From: Lineus longissimus
Lineage: Eukaryota; Nemertea; Pilidiophora; Heteronemertea; Lineidae
Direction of reading: 5' to 3'
Assembly: GCF_910592395.1 (NCBI RefSeq)
Contig: NC_088317.1
Coordinates: 9,240,001 to 9,304,000, forward strand
DNA length: 64,000 bases
In this document: positions 34,301 through 45,410 of the stretch, one piece after another
Numbering within the stretch: position 1 is the stretch's first letter
Layout: the number at the start of each line of letters is the position of its first letter
Notes under the pieces: model-generated
What the model saw: the letters and a program-made list of their open reading frames with translations, nothing else
What the model was told of the DNA's origin: nothing
Database searches by the model: none
Made by a program: the position numbers and the translations under genes

Positions 34301-35603
34301 GTGTCGGATCTCGTCCCCCCGTCTCCGAATATAAGCGACCACCGTCGAATTGTCGGAGAAAAGAGAAACCCTGTGACCCCTCAGATGAGACGTGAAGGCC
34401 CTCATGGCCAGGATGACAGCCTGCATCTCGAGAATATTGATCAAGAGACGCGCATCCCCCTCGTGACCTTGGTGGTCAGGTCCCCTTCGTTCAAATGGGC
34501 GCCCCAACCATAAAGGGAGGTGTCTGTGAACAGGGACATCTGGGGCGACGGAGGGCTGAGCTGCACTCCGCGGAGGAGCTCCGTCTCCGAACCCCAAAAA
34601 CTCCACACCTCCCTCAGGAGAGACCCCGGGATAAATATCGGGATGAATGGTCGAGGGAGTCCGTGAATGGACACCAACTCGACAGCAGGAGGAGCTGGAG
34701 TGGGCGCATATACAGGCGGCCGAAATGAACCTGGTCCACTGCCAAATTGAGCAGCCCCAGCAGCGACAGAAACTGTCGGGCTGTGACGCTGTCCTGACGG
34801 CGAAAAATCCCGACCAAGGACCGAATCTTGCAAATTCGGTCCGGAGGGGGGGACATCAGGCCCTCTCGTGTGCGAAATCGCACCCCCACGAAGACATAAT
34901 CCTGAGCTGCATCCAGCTCGGATTTGTCCCAATTTAACAACCACCCTGCCTGTCCGGTTGTGACGAGCAAAAACTTTGCCTGCTTTCCCAGACGGCGATG
35001 AGCCTGGTGCCGTAGCAGCCAGTCGTCGAGATAGCAATGGAGCTTTAAGCCCATGGCGTGAAAAGGCGCAGCAAACGCCTTGACGACTGTTGTGAAAATC
35101 AGCGGAGCAGAAGCCAGGCCGAAAGGAAGGGCCTGAAACTGATAAACCCTTCCTTCGAAGAAGAAACGAAGGAAGGGCTGAAACTCTGGATGGACCGGGA
35201 CGTGTAAGTACACGTCCTGAAGGTCCAGTGAGATAGCCCAATCGTTTGGCTCCACCGTGACCGCTACTGACCTGGTTGTCTCCATCTTGAAGCTGGGGAC
35301 CCGGAGGAACCGATTCAAGGTGGACAGGTCGATGACCAGTCTCCACTTCCCAGACTTCTTGGGGACCAAGAAGACGTGGCTGTAAAAGCCCGGTGAGGAA
35401 TGGTTGTCCACCAGCCTCACTGCCTGCTTCTTGAGAAGAGACAGGACCTCCGATCGAAGGGCAACCGCGCTGACGGGGTCTACTGGCGGGGACACCGGGG
35501 TGGGAGTCGACGTCATAGGGGGGGGGACGGGAAAAGTCCAATCAGACACCGCGTCGGAGCATATCCGGCACAGGGGGTGTCTTTTTGACACCACCGGTCC
35601 CAA
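34300..35603 (-). pseudogene. DIRS reverse transcriptase and RNase H
   Basis: The frame 34614-35603 encodes the RT: FYSHVFLVPKKSGKWRLVID, LNRFLRV, the first Asp block WAISLDLQDVYLHVPVHP, FQALPFGLASAP and the catalytic CYLDDWLLR. Palm and connection segments follow to LLGLLNLAVDQVHFGRLY. RNase H continues in other frames: SLFTDTSLYGWGAHL with the first Asp, then INILEMQAVILAMRAF with Glu and VSLFSDNSTVVAYI with the next Asp. At least two frame changes, near 34610 and 34500, break the polyprotein. It is downstream of gag and upstream of the recombinase. Identification of the DIRS clade is firm. Confidence 0.8.
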
Positions 35604-35689
35604 AAGTCTGCGAAGTGTCGCAGTCTGCCACCCACGACGCCAACTGTGGGGGCGCCACCTGGAGGCGCAGGAGGAAGGACTAAAGAGTC

Positions 35690-38600
35690 ACTTGCGCTTG
35701 CCCCCACGACCCTTCTCTTGAAAGGGACCCCCACGACCCTTCTCTTGGAAGGGACGCTTGGGCTGCCTGCCGCCCCCGCCCCTGCCTGAGGAGCGGTGGC
35801 GCTTATTGGAGAAGCGTGAGGGAGCCGCAGTTTCTGCCTGCCCTTGGGGACGAAAGGAGGAGGAGCCACGCAAGGACGAGGGCCCACGAAGAGCCGACAA
35901 ACCTCGGGGGCGTCGAGACCCCACCTGTTGTCCCCTGCCCGCGGCCTGTGAATAGGAACGCGGACGGGGGGCGGCCTGGGGAGTCGAGACTGACTCCATC
36001 AGGCGATCAGACTGTGCCTGAGCACCCATGGTGTCAGGCAGGGAGTCATGAAACAAGAAAGGGCCGCTCAATGGAACGGTCCTTAATGCCCCCCGCAGAA
36101 ACTGGGACCTGACCATGCTCAACCCCCCGATGAGCAGGTCGCGGCGTTTTAGCACGCCGTTAGCCGCCTGCTTAGCAGACAGATCACTGGCATGCTGCAG
36201 GGACTGCTGGAGGGACATCGCGAGAATACGCTGTTCCTCCGAGGCATCGGCGGCTAATGACCTGGTAAGGGCACACAGAGTCAGGTCGGCGTAAGCCTGG
36301 GTCTCTTTAGCCAGGGCTTCGTCATTCTTCGCATCCTTTAAGGCCGAAGAAGAGAGGACTTTAGGGGGTACCAAGCCTGAAAGTTGGATGACATCCTTGA
36401 GGGGCAACAGTGAAACCGGGTCGGTTCCCGATGTTGAGACCCGATAATAATCGGGTCTATAGGACAGGCTTGGAGGGGAAGCGGTCGTGAATCGCTTCCC
36501 AGCCTGAGTCCAGGCACCCGGCCCCGTAGACGGGAGCGTCGAGACCAGGGCACGCTGGTGACCCCCGCAAGAAGGTGCTGTGTCCCTGAGAGCCGTATCC
36601 AACCATGTGGAGGCTCTAATCAGGGCTGGAGACGCAGGCAATTCCTAGAAAGCCCGGTCAGGGACCGCATCCGACTACTGCTCGGAGGCGTTGCCGAACA
36701 AGTCGAACGGCACCTTACCGAGGGCGGGTTGACCGTCGGGAGAGGACATGTGTCTTGCGGCACAAATTGCCGAACAAGAGGGCGCAAGTCGTGCATACCC
36801 GCAACAATAGCGGAGTCCTCACCCCCAGAGGGGGGGTCAGCCTGAGAGGCCGAAAAAGACTGTGAATCGGTAAATTCACAGTCCATTGGCTGATGACTGA
36901 AACAGCAACTGGCCTCTCGGCCGGGCGAGCCGAGGACCTGCCATGGAGGTTGGAAGCCTCCATGCGGTCCGTCAGGCTCCTAAGCAACTGCCGTTGCTCC
37001 TCCGTGAGAGAGGAAGCAAGAGGCCCAGGCTCAGAGCTCAAATCAGACTCCCGTGGGGCAGACATGGGAGGGGGAGGGGGGCATGCCTGATCAGCAGCCA
37101 CACCCGTCATCCCCGACATACCCGACAGAGCAGGGTGAGGTCGGACCAGGGAAATAGACGGTCTGATGGCACCCATAATGGGGGGGGGCACCAGGGCCCC
37201 TCGCCCTTGAATAGTGGTCGATCACCGACCCCCTGCCCACACTGAGAAGGACACCTCTGGGTGCAATGAACGGCTGCAAAGACAGGAAGGTGAAAACCAG
37301 TCTTGCCCCGCCAGGGGGCGTCCGAAGAGACGACCGACTCACAGAGAGAGGGTCGGACGGACGAGCCCGCCCCAAAGCGAAGGGGTGGCGGATCCCCGGA
37401 GTGAACGTGGACTCAACCGTGGCGCTGGCAGAGCCAGCTGCCGCTGGCAAGGGCAGCGGCCGTAACCCCGTCGCAAACCCCGGAGGGGGACCGGGGAGCA
37501 CACCTGAAATAACAGGCAGCTCACCGGGGGCAATGCTGCTCACCAACCCATGACAGGTGGGGGCGTCGGCGGGGGGATCGGGACGTAAAACTTCCAGAGT
37601 CCCACCCAGAGCCCTGCCCCCTGGAAAGGGGGCAGGACTAGCCCTGGGGAGTGTCCCTGAATCAGGGTCGCCAACACTCAAACCCAAGGCCTCCCCAGGG
37701 GGCACACCCCCAAAAGAGGGGTGGCCGGCCTGGGGGGAGGGGTCGGGGGGGTTGAAACCCCCCAGAGCTCCGTGGACCTCGCTGCTTAGGGATCACGTCC
37801 AAAGTCCGCACGCGAAAATCGACCGGCGAATGCGAGGCGAAAATATGAAATCGTCCACCAGGTTTAAACACATACATACATTAAAACCATCAAAGTAAAA
37901 TCTAATGGTCTTAAACGAAATAAGCATGAAATTTTTAGGAAAAGTATTTTTTATGGTGTACGTATTACGTTTTGGCCACAAAATATTATTTTGATGACTT
38001 TATACCCGACTTTAAACCTGGTGAACGCTGGTGGGCGCTGGTGGACGCTGTTTAGGATAACCGGATACTACAACGATCTTGATTGGTTGGCTGAGACTCG
38101 GAAACATAAGCCTAACTATGATTAGCTGTATGATTCGGTACATTCCGCCACAATCCTTCGGAATACATACCATAATACTAAGAACCTCAAACCTCTGTGT
38201 CAAATTTGTGTAGCTCCTCGTGGATAGATGTGATGTATATGATTACTGCAGTCAGGTTGACCGGGAATTCCAGTTTGTGTTTTTGTTCGGTCTGCTATCA
38301 GCTGATGTCGGAATAGGCATACTACAACACATATAGGCCTCTAATATTCGCTTCGTTCCGATGGTTGGTGAGAGCGAATTAGGCGCGATTATTATTTTCG
38401 CCTGCGATTTTTATTCAGTCTGAATTTTCGCCTGATCATAATAGAATCGCCGAAGCAGGGAGCGATTTGGAGGCGAATGAATGTGGCGATATTCGACCAG
38501 GCGAATTTCCGCCCCGATTCGCGCAGCAAATATTCGCGTGCGGACTTTGGACGTGATCCCTTAGCGGGGGTCCGTGAGGAGGGCGAGGGAGAGGGAGTCA

Positions 38601-38700
38601 AAAACCCCCTTGCCTTTGAGGGCCGTGCCCCTCTCCTTACCTCCTTCATCTTCTTGCCGGCGGTGCCGGGAGAAGAGGAAGGCATCCCGGGGGCGGAAGG
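35690..38700 (-). pseudogene. DIRS gag-like region, interrupted
   Basis: Reading right to left: a basic N-terminal stretch at about 38690-38564 (GKKMKEVRRGARPSKARGFL), the nested foldback 37789-38560, then proline-rich frames at 37788-36715 and a 317-residue frame (35688-36641). The latter carries LIRASTWLDTALRDT, YADLTLCALTRSLAADASEE and GVLKRRDLLIGGLSMVRSQF, which resemble the DIRS capsid-like region, and ends in RGGGGRQPKRPFQEKGRGG. Frame changes between segments show decay. The coding sequence is GC-rich, unlike the AT-rich host introns. Confidence 0.6.
37789..38560. mobile_element. Harbinger-type foldback nested in DIRS gag
   Basis: Ends gggatcacgtccaaagtccg (37789) and its complement cggactttggacgtgatccc (ending 38560), extended by cacgcgaa. 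Flanked on both sides by the trinucleotide tta (37786-37788 and 38561-38563), the target duplication of PIF/Harbinger elements. Inside both ends are ggcgaat/attcgcc words, as in the foldback at 55013-56389. No transposase. It interrupts the gag frame, which resumes across it. Confidence 0.8.
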
Positions 38701-39171
38701 GTCCGGCCCAATGAGGGCGGAACTACCCGCACCCCGACATGGGGAAGAACCGGGCCGGGGACTATGAATCCCTGATACACCGTAACAGACCTCAAAAACC
38801 CGCCCTGAAGGGCAGGAGGTCCAGAACAAAGGGCGGAACACCCATAGAAGATAGAAAGGACGGCAATAACGATGTCATTACGCCGAAATTTCTAACAGAA
38901 AAACCACAAAAGTATAAAAACGAACGGTCACCTGACCAACAGCCCGGGAAAACGGAGAAAAAATTTCTTGGGAGACGGCAGGAAAAGCACGCTCCAAAAG
39001 CAGAAATCGAGGGAGGATGGTAAAATAACGATCTCACCCCTCTCCTAGAGATAATAAGCTTCCGGAAGGTGTCCCGGGGTGTCCTTCTCGAACGTGGAAT
39101 CGACCAAAATTTGGCGAAAACAACTTAGAAAAATCTCGGAACAATGTGCAACAGTGTGCCGAGGAAGAAGT

Positions 39172-39346
39172 ACTGGTGAATGGCGGCTCTCACGAGGCAG
39201 AGGCTGTATAGGGGCGCCGCCTAGGTGTAGCTAAGCGAACTAGCTAAGAGATTTCTATTATAAATAGATTATTTCTTCCTCGGGTGTGTCCGAATGAATA
39301 CACATGCAAAAGTCTGACCTGGGTAGAGTATGAACGACATAAAATT
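39172..39346. repeat. DIRS inverted terminal repeat, right
   Basis: Inverted partner of 32838-33010. Homology to the isolated fragment at 29335-29565 begins slightly upstream, at about 39110. Confidence 0.85.
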
Positions 39347-40194
39347 TATCAACAGAATCTGTAACATCATTCGAAGTATTAGAACTATCGGTGTCCAGCA
39401 AATGCTATTGTGAAAAATGTCGAGATTTTCAATATCAACAACATTGGTCTCACTCGTGAGGAAGTAGCCGATGGACTGGTCAGCTGAGAGTCCTCTCTAA
39501 ACATCTACAGCCCTCACATGATCACATTGTTGTGCAGCGGAGCAGACATCGGGTATGTTATCATAGAAAGGATGGTAGTCAATTGGGATCACACTCTTCA
39601 ACTGCTGAAGATGAACAAACTTTTAACCTTTTATGGGGATGGGATCAGGGTGCAGTTGGGGGATGTGTTGAACTTGTGCAGAGTTTGCTCTGGCAGGGAG
39701 AGGCGCACAGTCATCATGGAACCTTATCTTGTACTCTATCACACCACCTGAGTTGTACTTTAGGCACCTAATGTTGGTAACAACAGGCTCATCAAGGTCG
39801 ATTTCTACTAGGTCGCAGGGTCTTGTAGTAGCTGAGGGTATAGTGAAGTCCTTGAAAAACGTGTGGTTGAGATACCTTGTTTCATACGAGGAAATCAGGA
39901 GTTATTGGGTAAGCAAAAAGTAACCCCCCCCCATGACATTTCCCCTCATTGACTAAAGTACAAGCATACATTGCATTTTAAATAATCAACATCCCAGAAT
40001 ATTAATATGGGGTTGGGGGACTAGTTTATGGGCGCCTGAATGATTCAAGGAATGAGGTGAAGTTCAAATGTCATTTTAGGTTGTTGCTTTAATTGTCAAA
40101 GTATTCTAGAGTCCATTATACATGAATTACATTCAATAAGACAGTGTTAAACAATTTCACAATATTGTTAAGATGAGTGATGAAATTGAAAAAA
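39347..40194. other. Unassigned sequence right of DIRS
   Basis: A 77-codon plus-strand frame at 39518-39751 has no recognisable motif. Contains the first copy (40041-40113) of a 73-bp direct repeat that recurs at 41511-41582. Confidence 0.4.
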
Positions 40195-41304
40195 AATGGC
40201 CAGGGCCATTGTGCTCACCTCATGTGTAGGAAAGATGGATAAAGAGCATGGTATTGTGTCATGTAGTGTTAGGTTTGATGTAGGTCCAAGCAATTACAAT
40301 TTCCCCAAAATGGCCAATTTACAGTACATTCGACCTCTGTGACCTTGAAAAGTAGGTCAAATCAAAGAAGACCCGGGTGACACATTGAATGGTTGTTAGA
40401 ATTAGATGTATCTATGATATAAAATTGGTGCCAATCGGGCAAGTAATACTAGGAATAATGGCATTTTGAAGAATTTAGGATTTGGCCCCCTCCCTGGAGG
40501 CCAAACGGCAAATCAGATCGCACCAAACTTCGGTACCTGAGACCACCTGACCAAGGGGTACATGTGTACTTAATTTGTGATCAATAGTCATTGCAGTTAA
40601 GAAACGTGCCATAGTTACCGCCTGACGGCCAATTTACGTCATTTGACCTCTGTGACCTTGACAAGAAGGTCAAATTAAAAACCTGTGTGACATATACTGT
40701 ATGGTGGTTAGATGTACCCATGATATCAAATTGGTGGCAATCGAGCAAGAAGTTAAGGAATAATCACATTTTTAAGGTTTTTGGATTTTGCCCCCTGGTG
40801 GTCAAGTGGTGAATCATATTGGACCAAACTTCGGTCCCTGAGATCACCTGACTAAGGGGTAAATGTGTACCAAATTTGGGATCAATAGTCATTGCAGTTT
40901 AGAAACGTGCCATCGTTACATCCTAACGGCCAATTTACACCATTTGACCTCTGTGACCTTGAAAAGGAGGTCAAATCAAAAACCCGGAGGATATATGATG
41001 CACCTTTGCTAGAAGTACCTACCATATTTTTTTCAAACTTTCCCGACTACTAAGGGAGATATTGCATATTTTCACTTTTAACGTTTGGCCCCCTGGTGGC
41101 CAAACCATGAAACGAATCGGACTAAAACTTGGTCTCCAAGGTGTCATTACATAAGGGTACATGTGTACCAAGTTTCAACTCAATAGCTCCAACAGTTACG
41201 AAACGTGCCCTGCTAACGGACGACGGACGACGACGACGACGACGACGACGGACGACGGACGCCACGGTATGGGATAAGCTCACCTCTGCTAAGAGGTGAG
41301 CTAA
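40195..41304 (+). mobile_element. Hairpin repeat (HINE-like family 3)
   Basis: Aatggccagggccatt at the left, gctcacctcatgtg next. Right end gacgacg microsatellite 41218-41262 and gctcacctctgctaagaggt hairpin. CTCF-like strings at 40790 and 41087. Very similar to 9190-10300 and 53330-54527. Confidence 0.8.
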
Positions 41305-42782
41305 TGAGATTCTAAAATTAGTGACACAAGGAACTTACACAGTTTAGAACTTCGGAGTTTATGAATGATTGCTTATTCAAGATTTAGTCTAATCAAGTCA
41401 GGTTACCAGACATTTAACCTGACATCAAGAGAGTTGTTCTTAACAAAGTTGATACACATACTTCAAAAGCAAAAAATATTTATCTACAAAAGTTTCAACA
41501 CTTTCCTCAATGATTCAAGGAATGAGGTGAAGTTCAAATGTCGTTTTAGGTTGTTGCTATAATTGTCAAAGTATTCTTGAGTGACTTCTCAACAGAAGCG
41601 CTGGGTCTTAAAGCGTGCCCAGAGAAATACTGGCTAATAACAAACAACGTAAGACACATTAGGAACTTCCCACGGCTTGGGTGACCAGAACCAATCAGAT
41701 ACGTGTACCAAATTGAGGCTAGCAATCTGCGTCCTTGGAAACCCTAAATGGTTACCAAACATACTGAGTTCGAATCATTATATAATGATAATCTTAATTG
41801 CAATCCATTCGAAATACCAATAAGCTAGTTTTGGCCCAAGCCTATTCTGGCTTAAACAATGACTAAGGCAATATGCACTCTAGTCTACCAATAGAAATTG
41901 AAACATAATTAAGCCAACTAACTTGCTTCGCCTGAACATGAAAATGATAGACAAAGAGATAATACATATGACTTGGCGATTTTGTTTAACGAACCCTTCG
42001 AACAAGCTTGTTACCTGACCTAATGGTCCCACACATGAGTAGGATATTGTTTCAGGCTATTCCTGGCTTTACTCATAGCTAAGAGACAAAGACTTGTTTG
42101 TAATTGATATTTAGAATTGGACTTGTGTTAGAACCTGCTCCAGAACAAGGCTAAGTTGTGTGGGAAGGAATGATACAATTGGGAAAATATAGATTCATAA
42201 AGCGATCTTGAGTTGTAAAATTTAAGATAACTTTTGCACCATAAAAAACTCCTGTTGATTAAAAAAAAGGATTTGCTCCCGCAAAGTAGCATGTCCGAGA
42301 CAAAACAAACATTATTACCCATATCTCATCACATGTTAATTGGTGCTGACTAAGAGCATTACTTCCAAATCAAATCCAATCTATCTACTAACTCTTTATT
42401 ACATAAATACTGCTATACAGCGCACACAAATACTAATATGATTGTCAACACATTAAGTTACAAACAGTTCCAAATATATGAAGCCTCAATCATTGGTCCC
42501 ATACAGATATTATGAAGGTGGCAATGTTGTGACTGTAAAACTAACATTTTTAGAATCTCAAGTTAACGATGTGGGTTACAATTTCAATGCAGGATTGCTG
42601 ACGTGGAATTAAAGTCTCCCCAAGCTGTTGCCAGATTCCTTCATTCTACCTGATATAAACCAATCAAAACATTTTACAATCAAATGCTACAGTCTACCAG
42701 ATACATTGATAGCTACAAAGTGTTGATACTAATAATAATACGATTGTGAGGATGTACGTGATGTCCTTCCGGTTAGTCTTGC
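41305..42782. other. Unassigned AT-rich sequence
   Basis: No supported gene. The 73-bp direct repeat partner lies at 41511-41582. Confidence 0.4.
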
Positions 42783-42976
42783 TTAACCACTTAACTGTGG
42801 AATTTTTTTTCCGTTAACCCACCCCCAGTGGGGATTAATTTGGCGAAAAATACCATTTTTTTAGTAAGTATGTTTTATTCACACAGTGCAATGTAACACA
42901 ATGCATTGTAATTTCAACAGTAACAGTAACAGTAACTCAGTAACACACAGTTCAATCTGTAATCTATCTAGCCTGT

Positions 42977-44848
42977 CTAGTCATCCTGATCTGACACATC
43001 CATGTCACCTGACCCATCCGATTCATCCGCTGGATTCGGCAGAATGTCAGTGTTGTACCTCACCAAAGTGTGGTAAAGCTCAAAGCAAGGGGCAGCACAC
43101 AAGGCTTTGTCACACTTTCTGCAGTAGTAACTTGACTCCTTCCTCTTCTTCCTAGATTGACAAACAACACACCTACGTGTAGGTTTGTCTTTCTTGGGAG
43201 TAGGAGGAATGTGACTGGGGACGTGACGCTCACTTAGTCGCTGCGGTATTTCACCATGAGGAGGTCTACCTCGTCTAGGCTTGGCAGGTGCCCCTTGCTT
43301 GTACTTTGCCAGAATGCCCTCAATCAGATCCAACTGAAAGGTCAGCCTGTCCATCTTTCCCCCCTGTTTCTTGTACAGCAAGTAGGCGTTGAGAGCAGAC
43401 ATGTCTACTAGATTTCTGAATTGCTTCTGGTAGTACTTTTTGAGCCTCTTCCTGGCTGAGGGATAGCACACCAGATAGGCATCACTCAAGTCAACGCCAC
43501 CCATTGTATCGTTGTAGTCAAGGCAGACTTGGGGTTTCGACACCACCTTATCCCCTCTCTGTCTAACACCTACTTTGGTACCATTGTGGTAAGTGGAGAG
43601 CATATGGACATCTTTCTTATCTCTCCATTTGAGAGCCATCAACTTACCACGGTAGTATTCACAACTTTCCCCCTTTTTCAACCGCTTCTGCTTCATCTTG
43701 ACAGGTAGGCCTTTTCTGTTGGATCTGATTGTACCTACAGCATCTGTTTCATGCTGACACAGGAAGTCAAACAGGACTGGAGAACTGAAGAAGTTGTCCA
43801 TGTTTATCCCATATCCTTGATCGAGGAGAGGATGTGCAAGCGAGAGGACGACCTTGGCTCCCATTGATGGGTTATCACGGTACTCAGCACGGTATTCGGT
43901 GTCTTGCCCGGTGTAGATGAAGAAATCCCAAATATAGCCAGATTGGGATTTGCACAACTCGTAGGACTTGATGCCAAAGCGTGCTCGCTTTGATGGAATG
44001 TACTGTTTCCAGCCAAGGCGGCCTTTCCACATCATGAGCGATTCATCTATTGCAATCTCCTGCTCTGGCTGGTACACAGACTTGAATTTCTGGCACAGAT
44101 GGTTTAGGATAGGGTACAGCTTGTAGAGCTTCCTGGACACATTTGGAATGCCAGGATCCATCATAGTGTTGTCTGCAAAGTGTAAAAATTTGCACAACAG
44201 AAGGAAGCGATCACATAGTATTATATCGCTGAAGAATGGCGTTGCAATGGATTGCCGCTTGCTGAAGTACATCTGGTTATCTGGCTTCTGAATAATCCCT
44301 TGTAGAAAAAGGAGAGCCAGTAAAACCCGTATTTCATCAGAGTTTGTGTCCTGCCATTGTTTATAACGTGACCTACGTTTCTCCTGACCTCTGTGCTTAT
44401 CAATGAACTGTGCAGCATAGAGGTTGGTCTGCTCCACAATAACTGCTAAAATGTCATCATCAAAAAACAGTTCAAAGTACTGCACTGGATCATCCTTATC
44501 GGCAACATTAGCCTTCAACCCTGGTACAGCAGTAAACTGAAACCTGTCACGACGCTGTCCATTTTCTGTCCAAGGAGGTTGATTTTGAATTACCCGCGCT
44601 TGAACTTGGTTGCCACGGCGACCACCTAACACATGCCCGATATTACCATCACTGCCACTGTCAGAGCTTGCATTGTCAGGCATATCATCCCCACTCTGAC
44701 TTGTTGCATCTAAATCGGAAGCATTCTGGGCATAAGGTTCATCATCATTGTTAGAAGATACATAATCGGACAATTCATTGTCAGAATCGAGTATCTGTTC
44801 CAAAAGATTGTCATCCAGAACACGCCTCACCTTTTTTGGTGCTGCCAT
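42977..44848 (-). CDS. piggyBac transposase (PGBD4-like), apparently intact
   Basis: 623 residues from the preferred start MAAPKKVRR (a Met 12 codons upstream at 44884 is also in frame). An acidic N-terminal region (DSDNELSDYVSSNNDDE) is followed by the DDE_Tnp_1_7 domain. The catalytic aspartates are visible as IAIDESLMMWKGR, INMDNFFSSPVLFDFLC and YNDTMGGVDLSD. The C-terminal cysteine-rich domain RRCVVCQSRKK through YYCRKCDKALCAAPCFELYH is complete; in piggyBac it binds the inverted repeats. The enzyme excises and integrates DNA precisely at TTAA through hairpin intermediates. No stop or frameshift was seen over the full length, and the element ends are perfect. Recent or current activity is therefore plausible, though catalytic function is not shown by sequence alone. 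Confidence 0.92.
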   Translation of the reverse strand: MAAPKKVRRVLDDNLLEQILDSDNELSDYVSSNNDDEPYAQNASDLDATSQSGDDMPDNASSDSGSDGNIGHVLGGRRGNQVQARVIQNQPPWTENGQRRDRFQFTAVPGLKANVADKDDPVQYFELFFDDDILAVIVEQTNLYAAQFIDKHRGQEKRRSRYKQWQDTNSDEIRVLLALLFLQGIIQKPDNQMYFSKRQSIATPFFSDIILCDRFLLLCKFLHFADNTMMDPGIPNVSRKLYKLYPILNHLCQKFKSVYQPEQEIAIDESLMMWKGRLGWKQYIPSKRARFGIKSYELCKSQSGYIWDFFIYTGQDTEYRAEYRDNPSMGAKVVLSLAHPLLDQGYGINMDNFFSSPVLFDFLCQHETDAVGTIRSNRKGLPVKMKQKRLKKGESCEYYRGKLMALKWRDKKDVHMLSTYHNGTKVGVRQRGDKVVSKPQVCLDYNDTMGGVDLSDAYLVCYPSARKRLKKYYQKQFRNLVDMSALNAYLLYKKQGGKMDRLTFQLDLIEGILAKYKQGAPAKPRRGRPPHGEIPQRLSERHVPSHIPPTPKKDKPTRRCVVCQSRKKRKESSYYCRKCDKALCAAPCFELYHTLVRYNTDILPNPADESDGSGDMDVSDQDD

Positions 44849-44988
44849 TTCCGAGAAATCGCCGACAGTGCTGCCACACCTCAATAAAACTTGAGACTAA
44901 ACATCGACGAACTTCGGGGAATCCCCATTGACGATCATGGTATTGCATAGAACTGATATGACTACTAGAAAACAAGGTATAACAGTAT

Positions 44989-45047
44989 GACGAGATATCT
45001 CGTCGTACCCAGTAGCGGTGCACACGTGCATGACGAGATATCTCGTC
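44989..45047. promoter_or_regulatory. Paired 16-bp palindromes at the piggyBac 5' end
   Basis: Gacgagatatctcgtc occurs exactly at 44989-45004 and 45032-45047, between the transposase start and the terminal repeat. Position and duplication suggest transposase sub-terminal binding or promoter control. Confidence 0.6.
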
Positions 45048-45410
45048 CTGCACAGTTAAGTGGTTAACCAAAACACAATGTTGAACTCTCTACTCCGAAT
45101 TGGCCATCGCCATGTCCGAATTTTTGGTCCAATTCCCTCCCAATTACGGACAAAAGGCAAAACAATGGTTTCCCACGTGCGCTTGGAGAGTCAAGTAGGC
45201 CCGACAGGTGTGATATATGCGTAATTAATCAACATAATTACCCCATGGCATTGTGTTTTTGTATGCTAATTAAGCCATGGCATTTGTTTACTCATCTTTT
45301 CAACTAATCACAAAGGCCCATTGTGTCAACGGACACTCATAAATCCACGCGGTTTTGTCAGTGTTGCGGCGAATATAGTAGAGAAACTAGTATTGGGCAA
45401 TTCGCCTGAC

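Larger units (their letters stand above)
32838..39346 (-). mobile_element. DIRS-type tyrosine-recombinase retrotransposon
   Basis: Gene order on the minus strand is gag-like region (about 38700-35690), reverse transcriptase/RNase H (35603-34300), then tyrosine recombinase (about 34300-33480). The ends are inverted, not direct, repeats: 32838-33010 and 39172-39346, sharing gcctctgcctcgtgagagcc, ctacacctaggcggcgcccc and tacccaggtcagacttttgc. That organisation defines DIRS elements, which integrate as circles via the recombinase. A Harbinger-type foldback (37789-38560) is nested in the gag region. Multiple frame changes and a truncated recombinase mean this copy is inactive. Confidence 0.85.
42783..45067 (-). 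mobile_element. Complete piggyBac element with perfect ends
   Basis: TTAA at 42783-42786 and 45064-45067 flank a perfect 13-bp terminal inverted repeat: ccacttaactgtg at 42787-42799 and cacagttaagtgg at 45051-45063. TTAA is the invariant piggyBac target duplication. The interior is a single intact transposase frame on the minus strand. The 5' side of the gene (right end) carries two copies of the palindrome gacgagatatctcgtc at 44989-45004 and 45032-45047, likely sub-terminal binding sites. All parts needed for movement seem present. Confidence 0.92.

Noticed and set aside
33815-37898. Numerous plus-strand and alternative-frame ORFs over the DIRS element
   Set aside because: The GC-rich minus-strand coding region leaves shadow frames; only minus-strand frames contain RT, RNase H and recombinase motifs.
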